Below, piece by piece: positions 16,525-25,291 of a DNA stretch of 64,000 nt. How positions within the stretch are numbered: the stretch's first letter is position 1; every line of letters starts with the position of its first letter. Source of the DNA: Kribbella sp. VKM Ac-2568 (GTDB lineage Bacteria; Actinomycetota; Actinomycetes; Propionibacteriales; Kribbellaceae); NCBI RefSeq assembly GCF_004345365.1, contig NZ_SLVF01000019.1, positions 94,955 through 158,954 on the forward strand, in the 5' to 3' direction. The notes beneath the pieces were generated by a model. That model ran no database searches. It saw only the letters and a list, made by a program, of their open reading frames with translations, and was not told the origin of the DNA. A program made the translations under genes and the position numbers.

Positions 16525-17601
16525 TCAGGCCAGTCCAGCGACGCGCGCCACCGCGTCTGTGTCCGCCGGGGTCACGGGAGCCTCCATGGGCGGCGCATAG
16601 GCCAGGGCGGTGTCGATGTCCTTCAGGCCGTGACCTGTGACGGTGATCACCACGGTCAGGCCGCCATCGAGCCGGCCGGCTGCCTTCGTCGCGAGCAGGC
16701 CAGCCACACCGGCAGCTGAGGCGGGCTCGACGAAGACCCCTTCACGCGCAGCCAGTTCGCGCTGCGCGGAGAGGATCTGGTCGTCGGTGACAGCCTCGAT
16801 CCGGCCGCCCGACTCGTCCCGGGCGGCTTCGGCCAGCGTCCAGGAGGCGGGGTTGCCGACGCGGATCGCGGTGGCCGCCGTGTCGGGGCTCTCGACGATC
16901 GCACCGCGCACGATCGGCGCGGCGCCCTCGGCCTGGAAACCCCACATCTGCGGGGCTTTCGAGGAGAGCTTGTCCTTCTTGTACTCCGAATAGCCCTTCC
17001 AGTACGCCGCGATGTTGCCCGCGTTGCCGACCGGGAGCACGTGCAGGTCCGGGGCGTCGCCGAGCGCGTCGCAGACCTCGAACGCCGCGGTCTTCTGGCC
17101 TTCCAGCCGGACCGGGTTCACCGAGTTCACCAGCGCGACCGGGTAGTGCTTGCCGAGCTCGCGCACGATCCGCAGGCAGTCGTCGAAGCCGCCGTCGATC
17201 GACACCAGCTGCGCGCCGTGCACGATCGCCTGCGCCAGCTTGCCCTTGGCTATCCGGCCGGCCGGGATCAACACCAACGGCAACAACCCGGCCCGCACTG
17301 CGTACGCCGCGGCCGAGGCGGAGGTGTTCCCGGTCGAGGCGCAGACGACGGCCTTGTCACCGGCCTGCGCGGCCAGCGAGATCGCCACGGTCATGCCGCG
17401 ATCCTTGAACGAGCCGGTCGGGTTGTTCCCCTCGACCTTGAGCCAGACCTCGCAGTTGGTCTTCTCGCTCAGCCACTGCGCGGCCACCAGCGGCGTACCG
17501 CCCTCGCCGAGCGTGACCACCGGGGTGTCCGTCGAGACCGGCAGCCGGTCGCGGTATTCCTCGATCACGCCTCGCCACTGGTGTGGCCGCTGGTTCGCCA
17601 T
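16525..17601 (-). CDS. thrC: Threonine synthase
   Basis: PLP enzyme that converts O-phosphohomoserine to threonine. It has 358 residues of the short (type II fold) class typical of actinobacteria. The PLP-binding lysine is Lys66 in NPTGSFKDRGM. STGNTSASAAAYA and PVGNAGNIAAYW bind the phosphate of PLP, and VTVVITVTGHGLKD-like sequence ends the domain. It lies five bases downstream of hom. Confidence 0.96.
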   Translation of the reverse strand: MANQRPHQWRGVIEEYRDRLPVSTDTPVVTLGEGGTPLVAAQWLSEKTNCEVWLKVEGNNPTGSFKDRGMTVAISLAAQAGDKAVVCASTGNTSASAAAYAVRAGLLPLVLIPAGRIAKGKLAQAIVHGAQLVSIDGGFDDCLRIVRELGKHYPVALVNSVNPVRLEGQKTAAFEVCDALGDAPDLHVLPVGNAGNIAAYWKGYSEYKKDKLSSKAPQMWGFQAEGAAPIVRGAIVESPDTAATAIRVGNPASWTLAEAARDESGGRIEAVTDDQILSAQRELAAREGVFVEPASAAGVAGLLATKAAGRLDGGLTVVITVTGHGLKDIDTALAYAPPMEAPVTPADTDAVARVAGLA

Positions 17602-17606
17602 TGCGA

Positions 17607-18929
17607 TCAGTCTCCTTCAACCCGCATGACACTGCTGACTTCGCGGACGATGTCCATCTCGCGCAGGGTCTCCACGGTCGCGGACAGCGCGGCGTCGGTG
17701 GCGGTGTGGGTGACTACCACGAGTTGCGCGTCACCACCCCTGCCCTCCTGGCGGACGGTCTGGATCGACACGTCGTGCTCGGCGAAGGCGTGGGCCACCG
17801 CCGCCAGCACACCGGCCTTGTCGGCCACGTCCAGCGACACGTGGTAGCGGGTCATGGTGGCACCCATCGGACGGGCTGCCCGCTGGGTGTACGACGACTC
17901 GCCGACCCCCGGCACGCCCTTGAGCCGGTTGCGCGCGGCGGACACCAGATCCCCGAGGACAGCGCTGGCCGTCGGGGCGCCGCCGGCACCACGACCATAG
18001 AACATCAGCTGGCCGGCCGCTTTGGATTCCACGAACACGGCGTTGTAGGCATCCCGGACGGAGGCCAGCGGATGACTGAGCGGGATCATCGCCGGGTAGA
18101 CCCGGGCGCCGACCGAGTCGCTCGCCTCGTCCAGCTCGCAGATCGCCAGGAACTTCACCACGCAGCCCATCTCGCGGGCCGAGGCGATGTCGGTCGCGGT
18201 CACCTCGGTGATGCCCTCGCGGTGCACGTCGGCGATGGAAACCCTGGTGTGGAAGGCCAGACTGGCCAGCAGCGCGGCCTTTGCCGCCGCGTCGAAGCCC
18301 TCGATGTCGGCGGTCGGATCGGCCTCGGCGTACCCGAGGGCCTGGGCCTCCTCCAGCGCCTCGTCGAAGCCGGCGCCGGTGGAGTCCATCTTGTCGAGGA
18401 TGTAGTTCGTGGTGCCGTTGACGATGCCCATCACCCGGACCACGTCGTCACCGGCCAGCGACTCGCGCAGCGGCCGCAGGATCGGGATCGCGCCGGCCAC
18501 GGCGGCCTCGAAGTACAGGTCGCGCTCGTACTTCTCGGCGGCGGCGAAGAGCGTCGGGCCGTCCTCGGCGAGCAGGGCCTTGTTCGCGGTGATCACCGAG
18601 GCGCCGTTCTCCAGCGCGGTCAGGATCAGGCCGCGGGCGGGCTCGATGCCGCCGATCACCTCGATCACCAGGTCCAGGTCGCCGCGCGAGACGAGCGCCT
18701 GCGCGTCGGTGGTGATCAGCGCGGGGTCGACCGCGATGTCGCGGGTCCGGCCGGCCCGGCGGACCGCGATACCCGCGATCTCCAGCGGCGCGCCGACCCG
18801 GGCGGCCAGGTCGTCGGCGCGCTCGGTGAGGATCCGGACCACCTCGGTGCCGACCACGCCGCACCCGAGCAGCGCCACCTTCAGCGGCTGTTTCTCTTCT
18901 GCGAGCGGCTTGTCCGCGTTCTCGGTCAT
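17607..18929 (-). CDS. hom: Homoserine dehydrogenase with ACT domain
   Basis: NAD(P)H-dependent reduction of aspartate semialdehyde to homoserine. The 440 residues comprise an N-terminal Rossmann domain (VALLGCGVVGTEVVRIL, near 19-35), the catalytic domain with GIVNGTTNYIL, FDAAAKAALLA and the substrate-binding lysine in this region, and a C-terminal ACT domain (about 355-440) for threonine feedback. It overlaps lysA by ATGA, so the branch enzymes for lysine and threonine are co-translated. Confidence 0.95.
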   Translation of the reverse strand: MTENADKPLAEEKQPLKVALLGCGVVGTEVVRILTERADDLAARVGAPLEIAGIAVRRAGRTRDIAVDPALITTDAQALVSRGDLDLVIEVIGGIEPARGLILTALENGASVITANKALLAEDGPTLFAAAEKYERDLYFEAAVAGAIPILRPLRESLAGDDVVRVMGIVNGTTNYILDKMDSTGAGFDEALEEAQALGYAEADPTADIEGFDAAAKAALLASLAFHTRVSIADVHREGITEVTATDIASAREMGCVVKFLAICELDEASDSVGARVYPAMIPLSHPLASVRDAYNAVFVESKAAGQLMFYGRGAGGAPTASAVLGDLVSAARNRLKGVPGVGESSYTQRAARPMGATMTRYHVSLDVADKAGVLAAVAHAFAEHDVSIQTVRQEGRGGDAQLVVVTHTATDAALSATVETLREMDIVREVSSVMRVEGD

Positions 18930-20329
18930 TCGGCCCCCATGTCCAGGCTGAGCAAGTCGTCCTCGGTCTCCCGGCGTACGACGACGCGCGTCCGGCCGTC
19001 CTTGACCGCGATCACCGGTGGCCGCGGTACGTGGTTGTAGTTGCTCGCCATCGACCGGCAGTAGGCCCCGGTTCCCGGTACGGCGACCAGGTCGCCCGGG
19101 GCGACATCGGCGGGCAGGAACTCGTCCTTCACCACGACGTCACCGGACTCGCAGTGCTTGCCGACCACCCGGGACAGCGTGGGGCCCTCGTCGGAGTACC
19201 GGTTGGCGAGCGTGCAGGAGTAGTCCGCGTCGTACAGAGCGGTGCGGATGTTGTCGCTCATCCCGCCGTCGACGGACACGTAGGTGCGGGACTCTCCGAA
19301 GTCGAGCGCCACCTCCTTGGTGGTGCCGACGGTGTAGACCGTGCAGACCGCAGGTCCGACGATCGCCCGCCCCGGCTCGATCGACAGCTTCGGCACCGCG
19401 AGGTCGAGCGCCTTGCACTCGTGCTCGACGATCTTGCCGAGCTCGGTGGCCAGCTGGGCCGGGTCGGACGGATCATCCTGAGTGGTGTAGGCGATCCCGA
19501 ATCCGCCGCCCAGGTCGAGCTCCGGCATGTCCACGCCGAGCTCGTCGGAAACCCTTGCGTGCAAGGCGATCAGCCGCCGAGCGGCCATCTCGAATCCGGA
19601 CGAGTCGAAGATCTGCGAACCGATGTGGGAATGCAGCCCGAGCAGTTCCAGCTCCGCCGTTTCGTTGATCCTGGCAACGGCATCGAACGCCTCGCCGGTG
19701 GTGATCGAGAAACCGAACTTCTGGTCCTGGTGCGCGGTCGCGATGTAGGCGTGGGTGTGTGCCTCGATACCGGCGGTCACCCGGACCATCACCGGCGCCA
19801 CCACGCCCCGCTCCGCGGCGAGCCGGGTCAGCCGCTCGATCTCGTGGAACGAGTCGACGATGATCCGCCCGACCCCCGCGTCCAGTGCGCGAGCCAGCTC
19901 GGCCTCCGACTTGTTGTTGCCGTGGAACCCCAGTCGCTTGGGATCCGCGCCGGCCCGGAGGGCGACAGCGAGCTCACCACCTGAGCAGACGTCGAGGTTG
20001 AGTCCCTCCTCCATCACCCAGCGCACCACGGTTGTGCACAGGAACGCCTTGCCGCCGTAGTAGACGGCGAAGTCCTTGAATCCTTCGCGGAACGCCCGGG
20101 CCCGGGCGCGGAAGTCCGCTTCGTCCAGCAGGTAGGCCGGAGTGCCGTGCTCCGCAACCAGTTCGCGCACGTCGACGCCGCCCACTTGGAGCGCGCCGTC
20201 GGTGTTCTTGGTCGCGGTCGACGACCACAGTTGCGGGACGAGGTCGTTGACATCCTCCGGGGGACGCAACCACGACGGCCGAGGGTGCCCTGCCTCGGCC
20301 TGTCCGGACCGCACCTCGCGCGCCCTCAC
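18926..20329 (-). CDS. lysA: Diaminopimelate decarboxylase
   Basis: Final step of lysine synthesis, PLP-dependent decarboxylation of meso-DAP. It has 467 residues. Lys94 in YYGGKAFLCT binds PLP, HSHIGSQIFD and the glycine-rich LDLGGGFGIAY contact the cofactor phosphate, and EPGRAIVGPA and the C-terminal CESGDVV cysteine complete the active site across the dimer. It overlaps both argS (upstream) and hom (downstream) by four bases, giving an argS-lysA-hom-thrC-thrB transcript. Confidence 0.95.
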   Translation of the reverse strand: MRAREVRSGQAEAGHPRPSWLRPPEDVNDLVPQLWSSTATKNTDGALQVGGVDVRELVAEHGTPAYLLDEADFRARARAFREGFKDFAVYYGGKAFLCTTVVRWVMEEGLNLDVCSGGELAVALRAGADPKRLGFHGNNKSEAELARALDAGVGRIIVDSFHEIERLTRLAAERGVVAPVMVRVTAGIEAHTHAYIATAHQDQKFGFSITTGEAFDAVARINETAELELLGLHSHIGSQIFDSSGFEMAARRLIALHARVSDELGVDMPELDLGGGFGIAYTTQDDPSDPAQLATELGKIVEHECKALDLAVPKLSIEPGRAIVGPAVCTVYTVGTTKEVALDFGESRTYVSVDGGMSDNIRTALYDADYSCTLANRYSDEGPTLSRVVGKHCESGDVVVKDEFLPADVAPGDLVAVPGTGAYCRSMASNYNHVPRPPVIAVKDGRTRVVVRRETEDDLLSLDMGAE

Positions 20330-21984
20330 ATCCGCTCCGGGGCGGAGACGCCGAGCAGGTCGAGCCCGTTGGCGAGAACCGTCCTGGTGGCGCCCACCAG
20401 GGTCAGGCGAGCCTTGTGCACCGGCTCGACCTCCTCGTCGCCGCGCGGAAGCACCCGGCAGCTGTCGTAGAACTTGTGGAACGCCGAAGCGGTGTCCTCG
20501 AGGTACCGGGCAATCCGGTGCGGCTCCCGCAGCTCGGCCGCGGTGGCGACCACCCGGGGGAACTCGGCGAGCGCCCGGAGCAGGTCGCCCTCGCGCTCAT
20601 GACTGAGCAGGCCGGGGTCGAACTCGTCCAGCTTGATCCCGAGATCGTCCGCGTTGCGCAGGATCGAGGCGAGCCGGGCGTGAGCGTACTGCACGTAGTA
20701 CACCGGGTTCTCGCTGACCTGCCGGGTCATCTCCTCGATGTCCAGCGTCAGCGGCGAGTCCACCGGGTAGCGGCACAGTGTGTACCGCAGCGGGTCGACG
20801 CCGCTCTCCTCGACCAGCTCGGCGAGCGTGACGATCGTGCCGGCCCGCTTCGACAGCTTCATCTCCTCGCCGTTCTTGAGGATCTTCACCAGCTGGCCGA
20901 TCAGGATCTCGATGTTGTGCTCGGGGTCGTCACCCGCGCAGGCCGCGATCGCCTTCAGGCGGTTCACGTACCCGTGGTGGTCCGCGCCGAGCAGGTAGAT
21001 CGCTACCTCGAAGCCGCGCTCGCGCTTGTTCACGTAGTACGCGGCGTCGGAGGCGAAGTACGTCGGCTCGCCGTTGGACCGGATCAGCACCCGGTCCTTG
21101 TCGTCGGTGAAGTCGGTGGTGCGCATCCAGAGCGCGTCGTCGGCCTCGTAGAGGTGGCCCTGCTCACGGAGCTTCTCGATCGCGTGGCCGACGCCGTCCT
21201 GCTCGTGCAGGCTGCGCTCGGACGTCCAGACGTCGAACTTGGTCCGGAAGTGCTCGAGCTGGCTCTGCTGCTCCTTGAGCTGACGCTCGTACCCCGCCTC
21301 GCGGAACGCGACCAGCTGCTCGTCCTCCGGCAGCTTGGTGATGTCCGGCACCTCGGCGACGATCTGCTTCGCGAGATCGTTGATGTACTCGCCGTGGTAG
21401 CCGTCCTCGGGGATCGGCTCGCCGTGCGCCGCGGCCTTCAGGGAGGCGCCGAACTTGTCCATCTGGGCGCCGCGGTCGTTCACGTAGAACTCGCGGGTGA
21501 CGACCGCGCCGGCCGCGTTCAGCACCCGGGCCAGCGCGTCGCCGACGGCCGCCCAGCGGGTGTGGCCGAGATGCAGCGGGCCGGTCGGGTTGGCGGAGAT
21601 GAACTCGAGGTTGATCGCCTGGCCCTTGAGGGAGTCGCTGCTGCCGTACTGCGGGCCGGCCTCCACGATCGAGGCGGCGATCTTGCCCTGGGCGTCGGCG
21701 GCGACCCGGATGTTGATGAAGCCCGGTCCGGCGATCTCCACCGCCGTGATCGCCTCGTCGTCGGTCAGCTTGGCGGCGAGCAGCTCCGCGAACTGCCGCG
21801 GCGGCATGCCGGAGCGCTTGCCGAGCTGCATCGCCACGTTGGTCGCGTAGTCCCCGTGCTCGGGGTTCTTGGGTCGCTCGACCTTCAGCTCGCCCGGCAA
21901 CCCGCCGTCGACAGTGATGGTGCCGTCGTCGACGAGCGCGGTCAGGGCCTGCAGGATCTTCTCAGCGAGCTGTTCCGGAGTCAC
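20326..21984 (-). CDS. argS: Arginyl-tRNA synthetase
   Basis: Class I synthetase of 552 residues. The Add-1 domain is at the N-terminus. The HIGH-like motif reads HLGHTRWA in SANPTGPLHLGHTRWAAVGD. The KMSKS region is degenerate, LSKRAGTIV, as in many ArgRS, and a DALR anticodon-binding domain ends the protein (YVQYAHARLASILRNA onwards). A tRNA-Arg(CCG) gene lies about 1.1 kb away, an association known in other actinobacteria. Probably the first gene of the lysine/threonine operon. Confidence 0.96.
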   Translation of the reverse strand: MTPEQLAEKILQALTALVDDGTITVDGGLPGELKVERPKNPEHGDYATNVAMQLGKRSGMPPRQFAELLAAKLTDDEAITAVEIAGPGFINIRVAADAQGKIAASIVEAGPQYGSSDSLKGQAINLEFISANPTGPLHLGHTRWAAVGDALARVLNAAGAVVTREFYVNDRGAQMDKFGASLKAAAHGEPIPEDGYHGEYINDLAKQIVAEVPDITKLPEDEQLVAFREAGYERQLKEQQSQLEHFRTKFDVWTSERSLHEQDGVGHAIEKLREQGHLYEADDALWMRTTDFTDDKDRVLIRSNGEPTYFASDAAYYVNKRERGFEVAIYLLGADHHGYVNRLKAIAACAGDDPEHNIEILIGQLVKILKNGEEMKLSKRAGTIVTLAELVEESGVDPLRYTLCRYPVDSPLTLDIEEMTRQVSENPVYYVQYAHARLASILRNADDLGIKLDEFDPGLLSHEREGDLLRALAEFPRVVATAAELREPHRIARYLEDTASAFHKFYDSCRVLPRGDEEVEPVHKARLTLVGATRTVLANGLDLLGVSAPERM

Positions 21985-22220
21985 CGGCCCAGCCTAATGG
22001 CCCCGGTGCCGAACCCTTGACTCAGTATCCACAGCCCGGTACGGCAGGCACGCGAGCGCAGGTCAGGCGGGGATCAGGCGCAGGATGGCGGTCTGGCCGG
22101 AGCAGCCTGCCAGCGGGATGAGGAGTGCTGCGCAGTCGGGATCGTGGTCACGTGCTTCGCCATGGGTTCAGCCAACCGCACCACGGGGCCGCAGTACGGC
22201 GTGATGCCAGGCTCCTGCCA

Positions 22221-22754
22221 TCAACCGGTGGCTTCCACCTGGATCAGGCTCTCGCGGGAGAGTTTGGTGTCCCAGGGGGCCGGCTGGCCGTTGACCCGGA
22301 CGGTGACCGACGAGCACGCGTCGCCCAGGCACTTGCCGTCGTACCGGACGCCCCAGAGCTCGAAGAACTGCTTCAGGGTCGGCCGCTCCGCCTTCGTCTT
22401 GGCCTCGACGTAGACGACACCGTCGGTGGCGTGCGTGTGGATCGCGGCCTGCTCGGCCCGGACGCGGTCGACGCCGATGCCCGCCGGGATCTGTATCGCG
22501 TTCCCGTCGACCGTCACCGCGACCTTCACCGTGTACGGCGCCGGTCCGCTGAAGTCGAGGGGCAACCGCTCGAAACCGGCCTTGTCGATGTACGACACGG
22601 CGTCGCGCGGCGCGTCCCACGGCGGTGGCCCGGACCGGAGCTCCGCCGGCCCGGGTGGCGCGGGACCGACCTGGCAGCCGCTCACCACGGGTAGCAGGCC
22701 CACCGCGACGGCGGCCGCCAACGCGCTCGCCCGGCGCCGAGTACCCACTCTCAT
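22221..22754 (-). CDS. Predicted lipoprotein of unknown function
   Basis: A 177-residue exported protein. The first 27 residues form a signal peptide with basic start (RVGTRRR) and lipobox VSGC, so it is probably anchored to the outer face of the membrane. The mature part is a mixed alpha/beta domain with two conserved-looking segments, GVVYVEAKTK and FFELWGVRYDGKCLGDACS; the latter has two cysteines six residues apart that could form a disulfide. I recognise no family. It lies upstream of argS in the same direction, separated by about 235 bases. Confidence 0.75.
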   Translation of the reverse strand: MRVGTRRRASALAAAVAVGLLPVVSGCQVGPAPPGPAELRSGPPPWDAPRDAVSYIDKAGFERLPLDFSGPAPYTVKVAVTVDGNAIQIPAGIGVDRVRAEQAAIHTHATDGVVYVEAKTKAERPTLKQFFELWGVRYDGKCLGDACSSVTVRVNGQPAPWDTKLSRESLIQVEATG

Positions 22755-22781
22755 GGAGAGCAGGTTTTCATGCCCGGCTGC

Positions 22782-22967
22782 TCAGTCCTCCGACGGCATC
22801 AGGATCCAGAGCACGATGTAGATCAGGAACTGCGGGCCGGGCAGGATGCAGCTGACGACGAAGATGAGCCGCATCAAGCTCGGCTTGATCCCGAACCTGC
22901 GAGCCAGCCCGGCGCAGACACCGCCGATCCAGCGGTCGCTGGACGGACGGACCAAGGTGGTAGCCAT
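22782..22967 (-). CDS. PspC-domain membrane protein
   Basis: A 61-residue protein that is almost entirely a PspC domain: LVRPSSDRWIGGVCAGLARRF, then a hydrophobic helix LMRLIFVVSCILPGPQFLIYIVLWILMP. PspC domains occur in phage-shock and envelope-stress proteins of actinobacteria; small stand-alone versions are common and of unknown individual role. AAAGGATTT lies nine bases before the ATG. It lies 27 bases upstream of the lipoprotein gene and could be co-transcribed with it. Confidence 0.88.
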   Translation of the reverse strand: MATTLVRPSSDRWIGGVCAGLARRFGIKPSLMRLIFVVSCILPGPQFLIYIVLWILMPSED

Positions 22968-23120
22968 TGTCAGAAATCCTTTCGGTGCTCGGACTTACGA
23001 CCACTATGACGGTCCGGTACCCACGGTTGATCCCGCCGCGCGGAAGACCCAGGGACCGTTCAGGGTCTCCCCCGGTGCAAGACCTGGCCGAATTTCCTGG
23101 TACTGTTCTGCCGTTCCTGA

Positions 23121-23192
23121 GCCCCCGTAGCTCAGGGGATAGAGCACCGCCCTCCGGAGGCGGGTGCGCAGGTTCGAATCCTGCCGGGGGCG
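23121..23192 (+). tRNA. tRNA-Arg (anticodon CCG)
   Basis: A complete cloverleaf is visible: acceptor GCCCCCG/CGGGGGC (23121-23127 and 23185-23191), D-arm with AGCTCAGGGGATAGAGC, anticodon stem CCGCC/GGCGG around loop CTCCGGA (anticodon CCG, reading the abundant CGG codon), and T-arm GCAGG-TTCGAAT-CCTGC. The discriminator is G. The CCA end is not fully encoded (CC then T). It lies 1.1 kb from argS. Confidence 0.97.
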
Positions 23193-23213
23193 CCTTGAAA
23201 AACCGTTGCTCAC

Positions 23214-23245
23214 GCCTCTCGATCAACTGATCGGGAGGCATTTTC
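23214..23245 (+). terminator. Terminator of the tRNA gene
   Basis: A 12-bp stem with one G-U pair (GCCTCTCGATCA and TGATCGGGAGGC), a 2-base loop and a following ATTTTCC lie 22 bases after the tRNA. It fits an intrinsic terminator. Confidence 0.75.
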
Positions 23246-23421
23246 CGTTTCGGGGGCTCGGTCGAGACCTGCACTGAGCTGTCGAGGGCCGGCGGCGCTC
23301 GTGGCCCCAGGCATCTGAAACCTCGGGTGGCTGACCACTGGCGGTCACCGACGCCCTCTGGGACGCTGAGACGCGGCGCTCACCGGACGACGCGTGGACC
23401 GACCTCGTGAAGGAACGACCA

Positions 23422-23817
23422 ATGGACGCAATCACGAATGACTTCGGGGAAGTTCTCTTGTGGAGCTTCTGGTTCTTCATCTGGATCGCCGCACTGGTGG
23501 TGTGGTTCCGCTGCCTTTTCGACTTGTTCGGCGACAGATCCCTCAGTGGCTGGGCGAAGGCCGGTTGGGCGATCCTGCTCATCTTCGTGCCTTGGGTGGG
23601 CGCGCTGATCTACCTCATCGTTCGGGGCCGGAGCATGTCCGAGCGCCAGGTGAAGGCGGTTGCGCAGCGCCAGGCCGAGCAGGACAAGTACATCCAGCAG
23701 GTTGCAGGCACTTCCCAGGCCCCGGCCGAGCAGATCGCGAGCGCCAAGGCGCTGCTCGATTCCGGCACCATCACGCAGGCGGAGTACGAGTCCCTCAAGG
23801 CCAAAGCGCTCGCCTGA
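23422..23817 (+). CDS. PLDc_N/SHOCT-domain membrane protein
   Basis: A 131-residue protein. Two membrane helices (VLLWSFWFFIWIAALVVWF and AGWAILLIFVPWVGALIYLIV) form the PLDc_N-type hairpin seen at the N-terminus of cardiolipin synthases and many small actinobacterial proteins. A charged linker and a C-terminal SHOCT-like motif (SAKALLDSGTITQAEYESLKAKAL) follow. The ATG at 23422 has GAAGGAA at a good distance; a GTG 15 bases upstream is less likely. SHOCT domains usually mediate oligomerisation; the role here is unknown. Confidence 0.85.
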   Translation: MDAITNDFGEVLLWSFWFFIWIAALVVWFRCLFDLFGDRSLSGWAKAGWAILLIFVPWVGALIYLIVRGRSMSERQVKAVAQRQAEQDKYIQQVAGTSQAPAEQIASAKALLDSGTITQAEYESLKAKALA

Positions 23818-23910
23818 CCGCACCGTACTCACGGCGCCAACGGCGCCTGCCGCGCTCAGCACGATAGGGCGACGTCAGGCGCCGCGCGACGCATGCAGTG
23901 AGTTTGCCCG

Positions 23911-24840
23911 TCAGTCCGTCGGGTTCGCTGACACCAGGGCAGCCTCGAGTTCGGCGGCAATCGCGTCCAGGTCCCGCGACATCGTGTCCGGGCTGCCGGA
24001 TTCCAGCAGCTCCTGCATGTGTCCCCGGGCTGATCGTACGGCGTCTCGCAGGGCGCGCGTCCGCGTCCGGGCGGCCTCATCCGGAGCCGAAGCCTCCAGA
24101 GCGGTCAGCCGATCCTCGACCGCGGTGACCCGACTCTCCGCGATGTTCCAGCCGCCGGCGGCCTCCGCGAGCGAACCCATCTGGCGCAACTCCGGGACGA
24201 GCACGCGGGCAAACCAGGCCATCTCGTCCTCGGCCGACGCCAGGTCAGCCCGCCAGGCCCCGCGACGACGCGCCCTGACAACGAGCGGAACGGCCACGGC
24301 CACCGCGAGCACCACCGCAGCCAGCAGCCACCACAACCACGAAGGCGCACCGGACGACTCGGCCGACGAGGGCTCAACCGACGCCGAGGTCTCCGGCGAC
24401 TCGGCAGACGTGGGAGCCGCGGTCGGGGAGACAGTCACCAGACGTGTCGATGTCTGGGTGGGGCCTGGCTCTGTGACCGTCGGGATCGGCGAGGCGGCCA
24501 CCGGGCCACCCGGCGACCGGGTGGGGCTCGGCTCCGTCGGCGTCGGAGTCGGCGCCTCCGGGCTTACCGATGACCGGGTAGGGCTAGGTTTCGTCGCCGT
24601 CGCGGAGGGGGGCTGGGTCTCGCCGCGTCCCAGCGACCGGGTGGGACTCGGCAGCGTCGCCGTCGGGCTGGGTAGCGAGCTTGGCGAGCGCGATGACGTT
24701 GCCGTCTGGCGGTCGGTCGGGCTGTCAATGGAGCCAGTCTCTCCACAGCTACTGAGAAGCAGGGCCGCCAAAGCCAGACCAACTGCTCGCATCACCAGCG
24801 TCAGCAAGACGGTGCTGTCGGATCCGGCTCTCCTGGTCAC
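23911..24840 (-). CDS. Exported Ser/Thr/Pro-rich membrane protein
   Basis: About 309 residues of unknown function. A signal peptide ends in LLLSSC, a lipobox (near residue 32). A linker of roughly 130 residues follows with recurring TPTEPSPTRSP-like blocks, then one membrane helix (WLWWLLAAVVLAVAVAVPLVV), a basic stop, and a cytoplasmic helical domain of about 110 residues with EDRLTALEAS-type heptads. A wall-spanning stalk joined to a small coiled-coil domain is the visible design. GTG at 24840 has AAAGGG upstream; ATG at 24792 would also leave a lipoprotein signal but lacks a ribosome site. Confidence 0.7.
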   Translation of the reverse strand: MTRRAGSDSTVLLTLVMRAVGLALAALLLSSCGETGSIDSPTDRQTATSSRSPSSLPSPTATLPSPTRSLGRGETQPPSATATKPSPTRSSVSPEAPTPTPTEPSPTRSPGGPVAASPIPTVTEPGPTQTSTRLVTVSPTAAPTSAESPETSASVEPSSAESSGAPSWLWWLLAAVVLAVAVAVPLVVRARRRGAWRADLASAEDEMAWFARVLVPELRQMGSLAEAAGGWNIAESRVTAVEDRLTALEASAPDEAARTRTRALRDAVRSARGHMQELLESGSPDTMSRDLDAIAAELEAALVSANPTD

Positions 24841-25291
24841 CCTCCAGCCCTTTCGACCACCACCTGCCGACATGTCTGTGTGGCTGCCGCGACCTCGGTT
24901 GTCCAGGTGTCGATGAGCTTGAAGGGGCGTTGTGGCCTCCGGCACAGCACGCACCGACCCGTTGCCACCGGCAAGATGTTGCGGACGGCCCGGTTCGATG
25001 ACACACCGGCGACACGACGACCAGGCCCGTGGCCAGCCCCACACCGCCACCCAGAACACCTCCAACCCGTGTCGGCGTCTCATGCTTGCGGCCGATCTCC
25101 ACCTTCCCGTCGAGGGCAGCGCTGCCCGGCGCAGCAACCTCCCCGCTGCCCTCCCACCAGGGACGATCGCACCATCTGCGCCGGACGGACTCACCCGTAC
25201 GGGACGATATCGGGACGATTGGTGCGCTGCTCGTTCTCGGCGTCTAGCCTGCTCTGAGGCAGCAGACGGCGAGTCACGGAGGGGGCGGGCG
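24841..25291. other. Divergent gap before the LuxR-type regulator
   Basis: About 450 bases between two divergent genes. Open frames extend across it on both strands, but they lack family features and have no convincing starts. It should contain two divergent promoters; I found no clear hexamers or operator palindrome. Confidence 0.4.

Noticed and set aside
22079..22180. Minus-strand reading DHDPDCAALLIPLAGCSG...RLIPA before argS, looking like a protein tail
   Set aside because: Only about 35 codons after an in-frame stop, no start codon and no family match; possibly debris but unsupported.
23121..23245. tRNA-Arg as attachment site of an integrated element
   Set aside because: No integrase nearby and no repeat of the tRNA 3' end found downstream within the window.
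24749..25102. Possible small membrane protein with a Gly/Val-rich hydrophobic stretch on the minus strand upstream of the lipoprotein
   Set aside because: It overlaps the lipoprotein start in another frame, has no ribosome site and a random-looking C-terminal half.
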